The notes under the pieces were generated by a model, which did no database searches, had not been told where the DNA came from, and worked only from the letters and a program-made list of their open reading frames with translations. Source: an uncultured Bacilli bacterium (lineage in GTDB: Bacteria > Bacillota_I > Bacilli_A > RF39 > UBA660). Taken from it: 64,000 nucleotides of DNA. Positions 50,662-59,892 of this stretch are shown here, in pieces. The first letter of the stretch is position 1; each line of letters begins with the position of its first letter. A program made the translations under genes and the position numbers. Where the stretch lies: the NCBI GenBank assembly GCA_934162665.1, contig CAKPJN010000002.1, positions 62,001 to 126,000 of the forward strand, in the 5' to 3' direction.

Positions 50662-53475
50662 ATGGATAAAATTATAGTAAAAGGTGCACGAGAGAACAAT
50701 TTAAAAAATATAAATATAGAATTACCAAAAAATAAGATGATAGTAATGACTGGTGTCTCAGGAAGTGGAAAAAGTTCCCTTGCTTTTGATACAATTTATG
50801 CTGAAGGACAAAGAAGATATGTAGAAAGTCTGTCAGCATATGCTAGACAATTTTTAGGTGGTAGTGAAAAACCAGATGTAGATAGTATAGAAGGATTATC
50901 TCCAGCTATTAGTATTGATCAAAAGACAACTAGTAATAATCCAAGATCAACAGTTGGTACTGTAACAGAAATATACGATTATTTTAGACTTTTATTTGCT
51001 CGTATTGGAGTACCTTATTGTCCAACACATAAGATTCCAATAACTTCTCAAAGTGTTGAAGAAATAGCTAATAAGATATTAGAATACAAAGAAGGAACAA
51101 AATTAATTATAATGGCCCCTGTTGTAAAAGGTGAAAAAGGCACTCATAAAGATTTATTAGAAGACTTAAGAAAAGAAGGATATGTTAGAGTAAGAATCAA
51201 CGATGAAATGTATGATTTAAGTGAAGAAATAGAACTTGATAAAAATAAAAAAGATAACATTGATGTAGTAATAGATAGAATCATATTAAAAGATAATTCT
51301 AGAGCTAGACTAACAGAAGCAATAGAAATGGCAACTAAATTAGCTAATGGAAAAGTAACTGTTCAAATACTAGGAGACGAGAAAAAAGAAATAACCTTTT
51401 CTGAAAACTTTGCCTGTCCATATTGTGAGTTCTCACTACCAGAATTAGAACCTAGAATATTTAGTTTTAATGCCCCATATGGAGCTTGTCCGGATTGTAA
51501 AGGACTAGGAATAAAACTACAAATAGATGAAGATTTGGTAATACCAGATAAAAGTTTAAGTATCAATGAAGGATGTATTAAAACATTAAGTGATGATCAA
51601 GAAGGAATATATTATAAAAAACTTGAATGTGCATGTGATCACTATAAAATTGATATGAATAAGCCTTTTAACAAATTAACTAAGAAAGAACAAAAAATAA
51701 TTTTACATGGATCAGATGAATTAATAACATTTAAATATAAAACTAAGAGTGGTAATATAATGAATTCAAAGGATTACTATGAGGGAATTATTGATAACCT
51801 TGAAAGACGTTATATGGAAACTAGTTCCACTTGGATAAGAGAATGGCTAGAAAATTATATGGTAGAACATACTTGTGAAACATGTCATGGAGCTAGACTT
51901 AAAGATGATGTTTTATCAGTAAAGATTGATGGTAAAAATATATATGAAGTGACTTGTATGAGTATAAAAGAATTAGTAACTTCATATAAAAACCTAAAAC
52001 TAACTGATTCACAAAAAGAAATAGCTAATTTAATTTTAAAAGAAATAAATGAAAGACTTAGCTTTTTATCTAATGTAGGCTTAGAATATCTTACATTAAG
52101 TAGAAGTGCTGGCACATTATCAGGAGGAGAAGCACAACGTATTCGATTAGCGACTCAAATAGGTTCTCATTTAACAGGTGTGCTTTATGTTTTGGATGAA
52201 CCAAGTATTGGACTTCATCAAAGAGATAATGAAAAATTAATAAACTCTATGTTAGAAATGAGAGATTTAGGAAATACTTTAATAGTAGTAGAACATGATA
52301 CAGATACTATGCTAGCCTGTGACTATTTAGTAGATATAGGACCTGGTGCTGGAGAAAATGGTGGAAATGTAGTAGCTGAAGGAACTCCACAAGAAGTAAT
52401 GAACAATAAAAACAGTTTAACAGGGCAATATTTAAGTGGTAAAAAATGCATTGAAGTTCCACAAACAAGAAGAAAAGGCAATAAAAAACATATTAAAGTA
52501 ACAGGAGCATCAGAGAATAATTTAAAAAATATTGACGTAGATATTCCACTAGGAACATTTACTTGTATAACCGGAGTATCAGGAAGTGGAAAGAGTAGCT
52601 TAATAAACGAAATACTTTGTAAAGCAGTATCACTAAAATTATACAAATCGAAAGTAAAACCAGGTAAATATAAAAAGATAGTTGGGTTAGATAATATTGA
52701 TAAATTAGTAGATATATCTCAAACACCAATCGGAAGAACCCCAAGATCAAATCCAGCAACATACACTGGTGTCTTTGATGATATCAGAACATTATATACA
52801 ACAACTAAGGAAGCAAAAATGTATGGCTATGAAAAGAATCGTTTTTCATTTAACGTAAAAGGTGGAAGATGTGAGGCATGTCGAGGAGATGGAGTCAAAA
52901 AAATAGAAATGCATTTCTTACCTGATGTATATGTTCCATGTGAAGTGTGTCATGGTACAAGGTATAATAGAGAGACACTAAACATAAAATATAAAGATAA
53001 AAATATTGCTGAAGTATTAGACATGCGAGTAACTGAAGCGTTAAAATTCTTTGAAAATGTTCCAAAAATAAAGAATAAACTTCAAGTGCTAGAAGACGTT
53101 GGACTAGGATATATAAAACTAGGACAAAGCGCACCAACACTATCAGGAGGAGAAGCCGAACGTGTTAAACTCGCTAAAGAATTACAAAAGAAAGCAACAG
53201 GAAAAACACTTTTCGTTTTAGATGAACCAACAACTGGACTTCATACAGATGATATCAAACGATTACTTGCAATTTTACAAAAAATAGTAGATAATGGTGA
53301 TACAGTAGTGGTAATAGAACATAACTTAGATGTAATTAAAGTAGCTGATTACATAATTGATTTAGGACCAGAAGGTGGAGATGGTGGTGGAGAAATAGTT
53401 GCAACCGGAACACCAGAAGAAGTAGCTAAAAATAGTAAATCATACACAGGTATGTTTCTTAAAAAAATATTATAG
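50662..53475 (+). CDS. uvrA: Excinuclease ABC subunit A (UvrA)
   Basis: The 937-residue damage-recognition ATPase of excision repair. It has two ABC halves: Walker A GVSGSGKSSLAFDT and GVSGSGKSSLINE, and signatures LSGGEAQRIRLA and LSGGEAERVKLA. Zinc modules appear as CPYCEFSLPELEPR...CPDC and CEACRGDGVKKIEMHF...CEVC. It begins after AGGTGATG with an extended minus 10 TATGCTATAAT 30 bases upstream, so it has its own promoter although uvrB lies close by. Confidence 0.97.
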   Translation: MDKIIVKGARENNLKNINIELPKNKMIVMTGVSGSGKSSLAFDTIYAEGQRRYVESLSAYARQFLGGSEKPDVDSIEGLSPAISIDQKTTSNNPRSTVGTVTEIYDYFRLLFARIGVPYCPTHKIPITSQSVEEIANKILEYKEGTKLIIMAPVVKGEKGTHKDLLEDLRKEGYVRVRINDEMYDLSEEIELDKNKKDNIDVVIDRIILKDNSRARLTEAIEMATKLANGKVTVQILGDEKKEITFSENFACPYCEFSLPELEPRIFSFNAPYGACPDCKGLGIKLQIDEDLVIPDKSLSINEGCIKTLSDDQEGIYYKKLECACDHYKIDMNKPFNKLTKKEQKIILHGSDELITFKYKTKSGNIMNSKDYYEGIIDNLERRYMETSSTWIREWLENYMVEHTCETCHGARLKDDVLSVKIDGKNIYEVTCMSIKELVTSYKNLKLTDSQKEIANLILKEINERLSFLSNVGLEYLTLSRSAGTLSGGEAQRIRLATQIGSHLTGVLYVLDEPSIGLHQRDNEKLINSMLEMRDLGNTLIVVEHDTDTMLACDYLVDIGPGAGENGGNVVAEGTPQEVMNNKNSLTGQYLSGKKCIEVPQTRRKGNKKHIKVTGASENNLKNIDVDIPLGTFTCITGVSGSGKSSLINEILCKAVSLKLYKSKVKPGKYKKIVGLDNIDKLVDISQTPIGRTPRSNPATYTGVFDDIRTLYTTTKEAKMYGYEKNRFSFNVKGGRCEACRGDGVKKIEMHFLPDVYVPCEVCHGTRYNRETLNIKYKDKNIAEVLDMRVTEALKFFENVPKIKNKLQVLEDVGLGYIKLGQSAPTLSGGEAERVKLAKELQKKATGKTLFVLDEPTTGLHTDDIKRLLAILQKIVDNGDTVVVIEHNLDVIKVADYIIDLGPEGGDGGGEIVATGTPEEVAKNSKSYTGMFLKKIL

Positions 53476-53486
53476 AGGTGATTTTA

Positions 53487-53915
53487 GTGCGATTAATTAT
53501 AAAAGAGAAAAATAAAATAAGAATCAATAGAATAGTAGAATGGCTAATATACATGATACTTTACTTAGTAATATTTATGTTAGTAACTACTTGTTTTAAA
53601 AGTATTTATATTGATAAAGATAACTATATTTTATACTCAATCCTAATTGTACTAATAATATATTTACTAAATATTACTGTAAAACCAATACTCGTAAAAT
53701 TAACCATACCAATAACAGGGATGACTTTAGGCCTTTTTTATCCATTTATAAACTTCTTTATATTAAAATTAGCTGATTGGATATTTAGAGGTCACTTTGA
53801 AGTTAATAGATTTTGGCCTGGGTTTTTAGTAGCTATCTTAATATCAGTAATTAACATAGTAATAGATGAAATAATTATTAAACCAATTATAAAGAAGGTT
53901 AAGAAAAATGGATAG
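53487..53915 (+). CDS. Small membrane protein, phage-holin-superfamily IV / YvlD-like
   Basis: A 142-residue protein with four hydrophobic segments (about residues 17-37, 46-62, 72-95 and 110-130) and a basic C-terminus. The segment LLNITVKPILVKLTIPITGMTLGLFYPFIN matches my picture of the PF04020 family, known as YvlD in Bacillus. Function is unclear; the holin name reflects topology. Start is GTG at 53487 because GAGGTG lies at 53473-53478. It overlaps lgt by eight bases. Confidence 0.7.
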   Translation: MRLIIKEKNKIRINRIVEWLIYMILYLVIFMLVTTCFKSIYIDKDNYILYSILIVLIIYLLNITVKPILVKLTIPITGMTLGLFYPFINFFILKLADWIFRGHFEVNRFWPGFLVAILISVINIVIDEIIIKPIIKKVKKNG

Positions 53916-54720
53916 TGTAGCACTAGATTTTGGAAAAATTCAAATATATTGGTATTCAATTTTTATATTTATAGCGGTAGTAACTGCATGTATAGTTATC
54001 TTTAAAGAAGCAAAAAAACAAGGAATAAATGAAGAATTTCTAATAAATTTATCATTTAATTCGATAATAATTGGATTAATAGGCGCAAGAATTTATTATG
54101 TTTTGTTCAACTTACCATATTATTTATCTAACCCAATAGAGATATTAGAAATATGGAAAGGTGGACTTGCAATCCATGGAGGACTTTTATTTGGTTTATT
54201 ATTTGTTTTGATTTATTGTAAAAAGCACAATGCTGATGCCTTAAAAATGTTAGATATTATTGTAGTAGGATTAATTATAGCTCAGGCAATCGGTAGATGG
54301 GGAAACTTCTTCAATGGAGAAGCATATGGAAAAGTAACAAGTTATGCTACCCTAAAAGGCGCTGGAATTCCTAAATTTATTATTGATGGAATGTATATTT
54401 TGGGTAACTATCGCCAACCAACATTTCTTTATGAATCAGTATGGAACTTCTTTGGTTTCTTAATTCTTTTAGTGATAAGACAATTTAAAGATTTAAAAAA
54501 AGGACAACTAACTGGATTTTATTTAGTTTGGTATGGAATAGCTAGACTTATAATAGAGGGCTTAAGAACAGACAGTCTTATGTTAGGACCAATAAAAACA
54601 GCTCAACTTGTATCAATAATTTTCATTATAGTAGGAATAATAATATTCTTTTATAATCAAATGAAAAAAGACAAAGAAAAGTATTTATATAACATGAAAC
54701 AGGTGAATATTAATGAATAA
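53908..54720 (+). CDS. lgt: Prolipoprotein diacylglyceryl transferase
   Basis: The 270-residue membrane enzyme that attaches diacylglycerol from phosphatidylglycerol to the cysteine of lipoprotein precursors. About seven helices; the family signature GRWGNFFNGEAYG is present, with GGLAIHGGLL and the arginine-containing RQPTFLYES and LRTDSLMLG motifs. It overlaps genes on both sides, making an operon YvlD-like, lgt, yvcK, whiA. Confidence 0.95.
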   Translation: MDSVALDFGKIQIYWYSIFIFIAVVTACIVIFKEAKKQGINEEFLINLSFNSIIIGLIGARIYYVLFNLPYYLSNPIEILEIWKGGLAIHGGLLFGLLFVLIYCKKHNADALKMLDIIVVGLIIAQAIGRWGNFFNGEAYGKVTSYATLKGAGIPKFIIDGMYILGNYRQPTFLYESVWNFFGFLILLVIRQFKDLKKGQLTGFYLVWYGIARLIIEGLRTDSLMLGPIKTAQLVSIIFIIVGIIIFFYNQMKKDKEKYLYNMKQVNINE

Positions 54721-55666
54721 AAAAATAGTAGTATTGGGAGGCGGTACTGGCCTTTCTTATCTTTTAAAAGGTTTAAAAAAGTTTCCAGTAGATATAACTG
54801 CAGTAATAACAGTATCAGATAATGGAATGTCAACTGGAAAATTAAGAAAAGAATTCAAAACCCCTGCCGTAGGAGATATTAGAAAAGTAATCACCTCATT
54901 ATCAGAAATAGATGAACCAATAAAAGAAATGATGAATTATCGATTTAAAACATCAAGTGACTTAAATGGTCACGCTGTAGGAAACCTAATCTTAACATCT
55001 ATGTTAGATATTACGGGATCATTAAAAGAATCAATTGCTAGCCTAAGTAAATTATTAGATGTTAAACACACAGTTCTACCTATTTCTGAAGATAGTAATT
55101 TAACATTGATGGCAGAAGATAAAAATGGAAATATCATAGAAGGTGAGTCAGAGATAACTGCGGCTAATAGACAGTTTGAAAAAATCTTTTATAAAGAAGA
55201 ACCAAAAGTATTAAAAGAAGTATTAACAGCTTTATCTGAGGCTGACTTAATAATCTTTAGTATGGGTAGTTTATATACCAGTATTCTACCTAATATTATT
55301 TGTAAAGATGTTAAAGAGACTCTTTCTAAAACATCTGTCCCAATTATTTATTTATGCAATGCTGTAACACAACCAGGTGAAACAGATAATTTTACAGTAG
55401 GAGATCACATAGAATTGCTTAATAAATATTTAACACCAAGAAAAATAGATACCGTAATCGCAAGCAATTCCAAAATAGATAAAGAAATATTAAAAAAATA
55501 TGAAACAGAAGAACAAAAAGATTTAGTAAAAATAGACTATGCCAAAATAGAGAAATTAAATACAGAATTAATAGAAGATGATTTAGTTATTATTGAAGAT
55601 AATATGTTGAGACATGATAGTATTAAATTAAGTTCTATTATATTCTCATATTTATTAAGGAAATAA
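54713..55666 (+). CDS. yvcK: YvcK/CofD-like protein (gluconeogenesis factor)
   Basis: A 317-residue cytosolic protein. It begins KIVVLGGGTGLSYLLKGLK and contains TVSDNGMSTGKLRKEF, GDIRKVITSL, GHAVGNLIL and FSMGSLYTSILPN, the conserved UDP-sugar binding set of YvcK. In Bacillus it is needed on gluconeogenic carbon and for cell shape. It overlaps lgt by eight bases and lies one base before whiA. The usual upstream partner rapZ is absent. Confidence 0.93.
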   Translation: MNKKIVVLGGGTGLSYLLKGLKKFPVDITAVITVSDNGMSTGKLRKEFKTPAVGDIRKVITSLSEIDEPIKEMMNYRFKTSSDLNGHAVGNLILTSMLDITGSLKESIASLSKLLDVKHTVLPISEDSNLTLMAEDKNGNIIEGESEITAANRQFEKIFYKEEPKVLKEVLTALSEADLIIFSMGSLYTSILPNIICKDVKETLSKTSVPIIYLCNAVTQPGETDNFTVGDHIELLNKYLTPRKIDTVIASNSKIDKEILKKYETEEQKDLVKIDYAKIEKLNTELIEDDLVIIEDNMLRHDSIKLSSIIFSYLLRK

Positions 55667-55667
55667 C

Positions 55668-56600
55668 ATGTCATTTACTACTCAAATAAAAAATGAAATT
55701 TCTCAAATCGAAGGAACTAAATCTGAATCAATTGCTGAACTATCTGGTATTGTAAGAAACAACGGCTATATTAATAATGATACTCTATGTCTAACTACTG
55801 AAAATAATATCATTGCTACTAAAATAATAAAACTATTTAAAGATATATATGAAGTAGATATAAAAAAAGAAGTAAAAGAAAATCTAAACTTCAGTAAGAA
55901 GGAATTATATTTACTAACATTAAAAGAAAATCTAAACTTTATCTTAAAAGATTTAGGTTATTTAGATGAAAATAATAATTACTTAGAAACACCACCAACA
56001 TATATAGTTGGCGCAAATGAAGAAATAAGAGCGTATTTACGAGGAGCATTTTTATGTATTGGCAGTATTAATGATCCAAAAACATCTAGATATCATATGG
56101 AATTATTAATATCAAAACCAAATGAAGCAGTATTTATTCAAAAATTATTAAATATATTTGACTTAAATGCTAAAATGTTAACTCGTGATAAAGGGTATAT
56201 GATTTATATTAAAGAAGCAGAAAAAATTAGTGATTATTTAAAAATCCTTCATGCTAATAAAGCTGTATTATACTTTGAAAATGTACGTATTTATCATGAA
56301 CAAAAAAATAAAGCCAATAGGCTTAATAATTGTGAACAAGCTAACACAGATAAAGTTGTATCATCTGCCTTAGCTCAACTTGATCAAATAAAAATCATCA
56401 AAGATAATCTAGGAGAAAGCTTACTTGATGACAAAACAAAAGAAGCATTAGAATATCGCTTAAAGTATCCTGAGTCATCATTAAAAGAACTAAGTGAAAT
56501 AATTAGTATTGAAACAGGAAAAACTATAACTAAATCAGGGCTTAATCATAGATTTAGAAAAATAAAAGAATTAGCTGAAAAATTAAAGAATAACATATGA
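55668..56600 (+). CDS. whiA: WhiA DNA-binding protein
   Basis: A 310-residue protein with an N-terminal LAGLIDADG-endonuclease-like domain (YLRGAFLCIGSINDPKTSRYHMEL) and a C-terminal helix-turn-helix (SSLKELSEIISIETGKTITKSGLNHRFRKIKEL). In Firmicutes it influences chromosome segregation and cell division, in actinobacteria sporulation. It is translationally linked to yvcK. The toxin-antitoxin-like locus follows it. Confidence 0.95.
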   Translation: MSFTTQIKNEISQIEGTKSESIAELSGIVRNNGYINNDTLCLTTENNIIATKIIKLFKDIYEVDIKKEVKENLNFSKKELYLLTLKENLNFILKDLGYLDENNNYLETPPTYIVGANEEIRAYLRGAFLCIGSINDPKTSRYHMELLISKPNEAVFIQKLLNIFDLNAKMLTRDKGYMIYIKEAEKISDYLKILHANKAVLYFENVRIYHEQKNKANRLNNCEQANTDKVVSSALAQLDQIKIIKDNLGESLLDDKTKEALEYRLKYPESSLKELSEIISIETGKTITKSGLNHRFRKIKELAEKLKNNI

Positions 56601-56669
56601 TAAGCCTGAAAAAAACGACTTTTTGTGATATTATGAATATGTCAAGGAAACTGGCATAAAATAAAAAAG

Positions 56670-56760
56670 GGAAATACTTAACTTTCGCTTGTTGAGTACT
56701 TACCTTAAATAATTAAGTAGGTACTTAATTTACGCAAGTAAATTGAGTACTATTTTTTTA
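56670..56760 (+). ncRNA. Structured RNA facing the small hydrophobic peptide gene (probable antitoxin RNA)
   Basis: On the plus strand two hairpins stand out: TACTTAAC / GTTGAGTA (56673-56698) and GTACTTAATTTAC / GTAAATTGAGTAC (56721-56750), the second followed by T7, a strong terminator. In both stems the single non-Watson-Crick pair is U-G on the plus strand and would be C-A on the minus strand, so the structure is maintained for the plus-strand RNA. The terminator overlaps the 3-prime end of the convergent peptide gene. The 5-prime end and promoter were not identified. Confidence 0.55.
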
Positions 56761-56839
56761 TACATAGAATCATTAAAGAGACTATTAATAAAATGATAAT
56801 TAGTATTAGAAATGAGATTAGTAAATCATTTTTCTTCAT
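56750..56839 (-). CDS. 29-residue hydrophobic peptide, probable type I toxin
   Basis: The peptide starts MKKND, has an uninterrupted hydrophobic helix of about 20 residues (LLISFLILIIILLIVSLM) and ends CIKK, like membrane toxins of type I systems. Its leader contains CCAACTTTC, TTGTA, GAAAGTGG, a hairpin that covers the region where a ribosome site would lie, typical of translation-controlled toxin mRNAs. A promoter is present at 56904-56932. The mRNA would extend past the stop into the structured plus-strand RNA region, giving antisense overlap at the 3-prime ends, as in txpA/RatA or bsrG/SR4. Confidence 0.6.
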   Translation of the reverse strand: MKKNDLLISFLILIIILLIVSLMILCIKK

Positions 56840-56903
56840 AAATATCAAGCCACTTTCTACAAGAAAGTTGGCAAGTACTCAACAGTTAGTATCTCCTAAT
56901 AAA

Positions 56904-56932
56904 AGTATACTATAAATTATTATGCTAAACAA
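56904..56932 (-). promoter_or_regulatory. Promoter of the small peptide mRNA
   Basis: Reading the minus strand, TTGTTT (56932-56927) and TATACT (56909-56904) are 17 bases apart. Transcription would begin about 56897, leaving a leader of about 58 bases before the ATG. Confidence 0.6.
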
Positions 56933-56996
56933 TCGAACAAATTAAACTTATAATACTATCTTAGATATATTCAAATATATTAAATAAACACATTCA

Positions 56997-57581
56997 TTAT
57001 GAAGCTATTTTTTTTATAACTGAATCAACTAATCCATAACTAACAGCCTCATCTGCATTCATATAATTATCTCGTTCGGTATCTTTTTCTATTTTCTTTA
57101 AAGCCTTCCCAGTATTTTTAGCAAGTATTTTATTAAGTCTATGTCTAATATCAACTATTCTATCAGAAGCGATTTTTATATCAGTAGCTTGTCCCTCAGC
57201 TCCACCTAAAGGTTGATGAATCATAACATCAGCATTAGGTAAAACATAACGTTTACCAACTGTTCCACTAGAAAGTAGAAATGCAGCCATACTAGCAGCA
57301 ATCCCACAACAAATAGTTGATACATCACTCTGTATAAAATTCATTGTATCATAAATGGCCATACCAGAAGTAACAGAACCACCAGGAGAATTTATATAGA
57401 TAGAAATATCATCATGGTTAACAGAGTCTAAATATAAAAGTTCAGCTATTATACTATTAGCTAACGAATCATTTATCTCACCACTAATAAAAACAATTCT
57501 CTCTTTTAATAACCTAGAGAATATATCATAACTACGTTCACCGCCTGCTTCTTTTTCTATAATTACAGGAACTAAATTCAT
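56997..57581 (-). CDS. clpP: ATP-dependent Clp protease proteolytic subunit
   Basis: A 194-residue serine protease forming a double heptamer that degrades proteins delivered by ClpX, ClpC or similar. The catalytic triad is visible: S97 in GIAASMAAF, H122 in MIHQPL and D171 in ERDNYM. The start at 57581 follows AGGTGAT; the GTG at 57590 overlaps that site. The gene is convergent with whiA and the toxin-like locus, and reads in the opposite direction to most neighbours. Confidence 0.96.
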   Translation of the reverse strand: MNLVPVIIEKEAGGERSYDIFSRLLKERIVFISGEINDSLANSIIAELLYLDSVNHDDISIYINSPGGSVTSGMAIYDTMNFIQSDVSTICCGIAASMAAFLLSSGTVGKRYVLPNADVMIHQPLGGAEGQATDIKIASDRIVDIRHRLNKILAKNTGKALKKIEKDTERDNYMNADEAVSYGLVDSVIKKIAS

Positions 57582-57729
57582 TTTTATCACCTATATATAT
57601 TATAATGTAAAGTAAACCTACTTATACGTATACAAAGATAACAAAATGTGATAATATTTTACTATAAGGTAAGAAGGTTTATCTATTAATATTTGATTTA
57701 AAAAAATAATTAAATGGGAGGAAAATAAA

Positions 57730-58062
57730 ATGAACGAGCAAATAAAGGAAAAATATTTACCAATAGGTACAGTAGTAATGTTAGAAGGAGGAGAAAAAAG
57801 AGTAATGATAACTGGATTTTGTATAGTACCAGAAGATGATCAAAATAAGATGTATGATTATCTAGGTTGTATATATCCAGAAGGAGCTCTTGACCCAAAA
57901 CAAGGTTTAATGTTTAATCACGATCAAATAGAAAAAATTTATCATATGGGATTAATAGATGATGAAGAACAAGAATTCAAGAAGAAACTAAAAGAACTAT
58001 TAGATAAGATGCAATCTGAATCCAATAGTAATCCTGAGTTAATTAAATTAGATGAAGAATAA
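57730..58062 (+). CDS. DUF4176 protein
   Basis: A 110-residue acidic soluble protein. LPIGTVVMLEGGEKRVMITGFC and YDYLGCIYPEGALDP are characteristic of DUF4176, a family often found beside type VII secretion genes in Firmicutes. No such genes occur in this window, so a function cannot be inferred. The C-terminal 40 residues are helical and charged. The start follows GGGAGG. Confidence 0.8.
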   Translation: MNEQIKEKYLPIGTVVMLEGGEKRVMITGFCIVPEDDQNKMYDYLGCIYPEGALDPKQGLMFNHDQIEKIYHMGLIDDEEQEFKKKLKELLDKMQSESNSNPELIKLDEE

Positions 58063-58221
58063 TAATAAAAATCAAAATAATAAGATATAAAATAATGGTT
58101 TATATATAATGAAATTTAAGCAATGAATCAAGCTCTAACTGTATAAATGAACTTATTAAAAGAATATCCTAAAAGCATAAATTATGATACAATTGTAATA
58201 ATAGAATAAAAGGGTGATAAT

Positions 58222-59877
58222 ATGTTAGATAAAATAATTTTAAATATTAATGAAAAAGAGTATGAATATAGTAGAGGTATTACTTTAGAAGAAATATCGA
58301 AAGATTTTGAATCCAAATATAAGTATCCTATCTTACTAGCTAAAGTAAATAATAGAATTAAAGAATTAAATGAGATTGTTGATGAGGATAGTACTATAGA
58401 ATTTCTTGACTTAACTACTCGTGAAGGAAATAGAACTCATATTAGTGGACTTACATATTTATTAGTTTATGCTGTAAGAAAGTTATATGGACAATCGGCA
58501 AACATAATAGTTAAACATTCCTTAGATAAAGGAATCTATATAGAAACTAATTTTAAATTAACAGAAGGAAAATTAGATACTATAAAAAAAGAAATGACAG
58601 GTATCGCCAAAGCTGATATCCCAATTACAAAAGTTACTGTTGATAGATTAGAATCAATGGGATATTTTGAAGATATTGAAGATTTTGTAAAAGCTGGTGT
58701 AATGAAATACAACACTAATACTTATGTTACATTATATAGATTAGGAAATATGTATAATTACTTTTATAACTACATGCCTATTTCTACTAGTTATTTAAAA
58801 GACTTTGATTTGACTTACATAAAAGATAATGGATTTGTTCTACGTTTTCCAACACCATACATAAAAAATAAGATACAAGAATATGTTCATCATCCCCATA
58901 TGTTTGAAACATTCAAAGAATATCATGATTGGGCTAAAATTATGAAAATAGAAAATTCCGTAGACCTAAATCAAGTAGTATCACGTGGTAAAATCAATGA
59001 ATTAATAAGAATAGATGAAACACTTCAAAGTAATAAATTACTAAACTTAGCTAAAAATATCAATGATAAAAGAAAAAGCTTAAAAATAGTTCTAATCGCT
59101 GGGCCATCATCATCGGGAAAAACAACAACATCAAGAAAACTATGTATGTATTTAAGAAGTTTTGGTCTAAATCCTAAAGTTCTTTCTATGGATGATTATT
59201 TTGTAGAAAGAGACAAAAATCCAGTTGATGAAAATGGAAATCCTGACTATGAATGTTTAGAGGCTCTAGACTTAAAACTATTTGATAAACAAATAGAGGA
59301 ATTATTAAATAATAAGAAAGTTAAAATTCCAACGTATAATTTTTCTCTAGGTGAAAAAGAATATAAAAAGGAATTACAGTTAGAAGATGAAGATATCTTA
59401 GTTATAGAAGGAATTCATGCCCTAGATAAAAAAATATTAACTAATATTCCAAGAGATAAAAAATATAAAATATATATTTGCCCACTAACTGAATTAAATG
59501 TTGATGATCATAATAGAATTTCAACAACAGATAATAGATTATTAAGAAGAATAATAAGAGATAATAGAACTAGAAATTATGATGTAGAACACACTTTAAA
59601 GATTTGGCCAAGTGTAAGAGTTGGTGAAGAAAAATATATTTTCCCATTTCAAGATGAAGCTGATTATACTTTTAATTCAGCATTAATATATGAAATAGGA
59701 GTATTAAAGACATATGTAGAGCCACTTTTATACTCAGTACCAAGTGATTCAGAGTATTATGAAGAAGCAAAACGATTAATTAATTTTTTAAGATTGTTTT
59801 TGCCAATACCTGCAGACGCTATTCCAAAAGATTCTATATTAAGAGAATTTGTTGGAGATAGTTGCTTCAGCGATTAG
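58222..59877 (+). CDS. Uridine kinase-like nucleoside kinase with threonyl-tRNA-synthetase-like N-terminus
   Basis: A 551-residue protein. Residues 1-65 form a TGS-like domain (IILNINEKEYEYSRGITLEEI), residues about 70-250 resemble the second additional domain of tRNA synthetases, and residues about 285-480 are a uridine/cytidine kinase-like P-loop domain with GPSSSGKTTTSRKL and LSMDDYFVERDKNP. This fusion is known from many Firmicutes, where it is called nucleoside kinase. Nucleotide salvage is likely, but the substrate is not certain. It is separated from gap by 15 bases, and a shared transcript is likely. Confidence 0.87.
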   Translation: MLDKIILNINEKEYEYSRGITLEEISKDFESKYKYPILLAKVNNRIKELNEIVDEDSTIEFLDLTTREGNRTHISGLTYLLVYAVRKLYGQSANIIVKHSLDKGIYIETNFKLTEGKLDTIKKEMTGIAKADIPITKVTVDRLESMGYFEDIEDFVKAGVMKYNTNTYVTLYRLGNMYNYFYNYMPISTSYLKDFDLTYIKDNGFVLRFPTPYIKNKIQEYVHHPHMFETFKEYHDWAKIMKIENSVDLNQVVSRGKINELIRIDETLQSNKLLNLAKNINDKRKSLKIVLIAGPSSSGKTTTSRKLCMYLRSFGLNPKVLSMDDYFVERDKNPVDENGNPDYECLEALDLKLFDKQIEELLNNKKVKIPTYNFSLGEKEYKKELQLEDEDILVIEGIHALDKKILTNIPRDKKYKIYICPLTELNVDDHNRISTTDNRLLRRIIRDNRTRNYDVEHTLKIWPSVRVGEEKYIFPFQDEADYTFNSALIYEIGVLKTYVEPLLYSVPSDSEYYEEAKRLINFLRLFLPIPADAIPKDSILREFVGDSCFSD

Positions 59878-59892
59878 AAAGGAAGATTTAAA

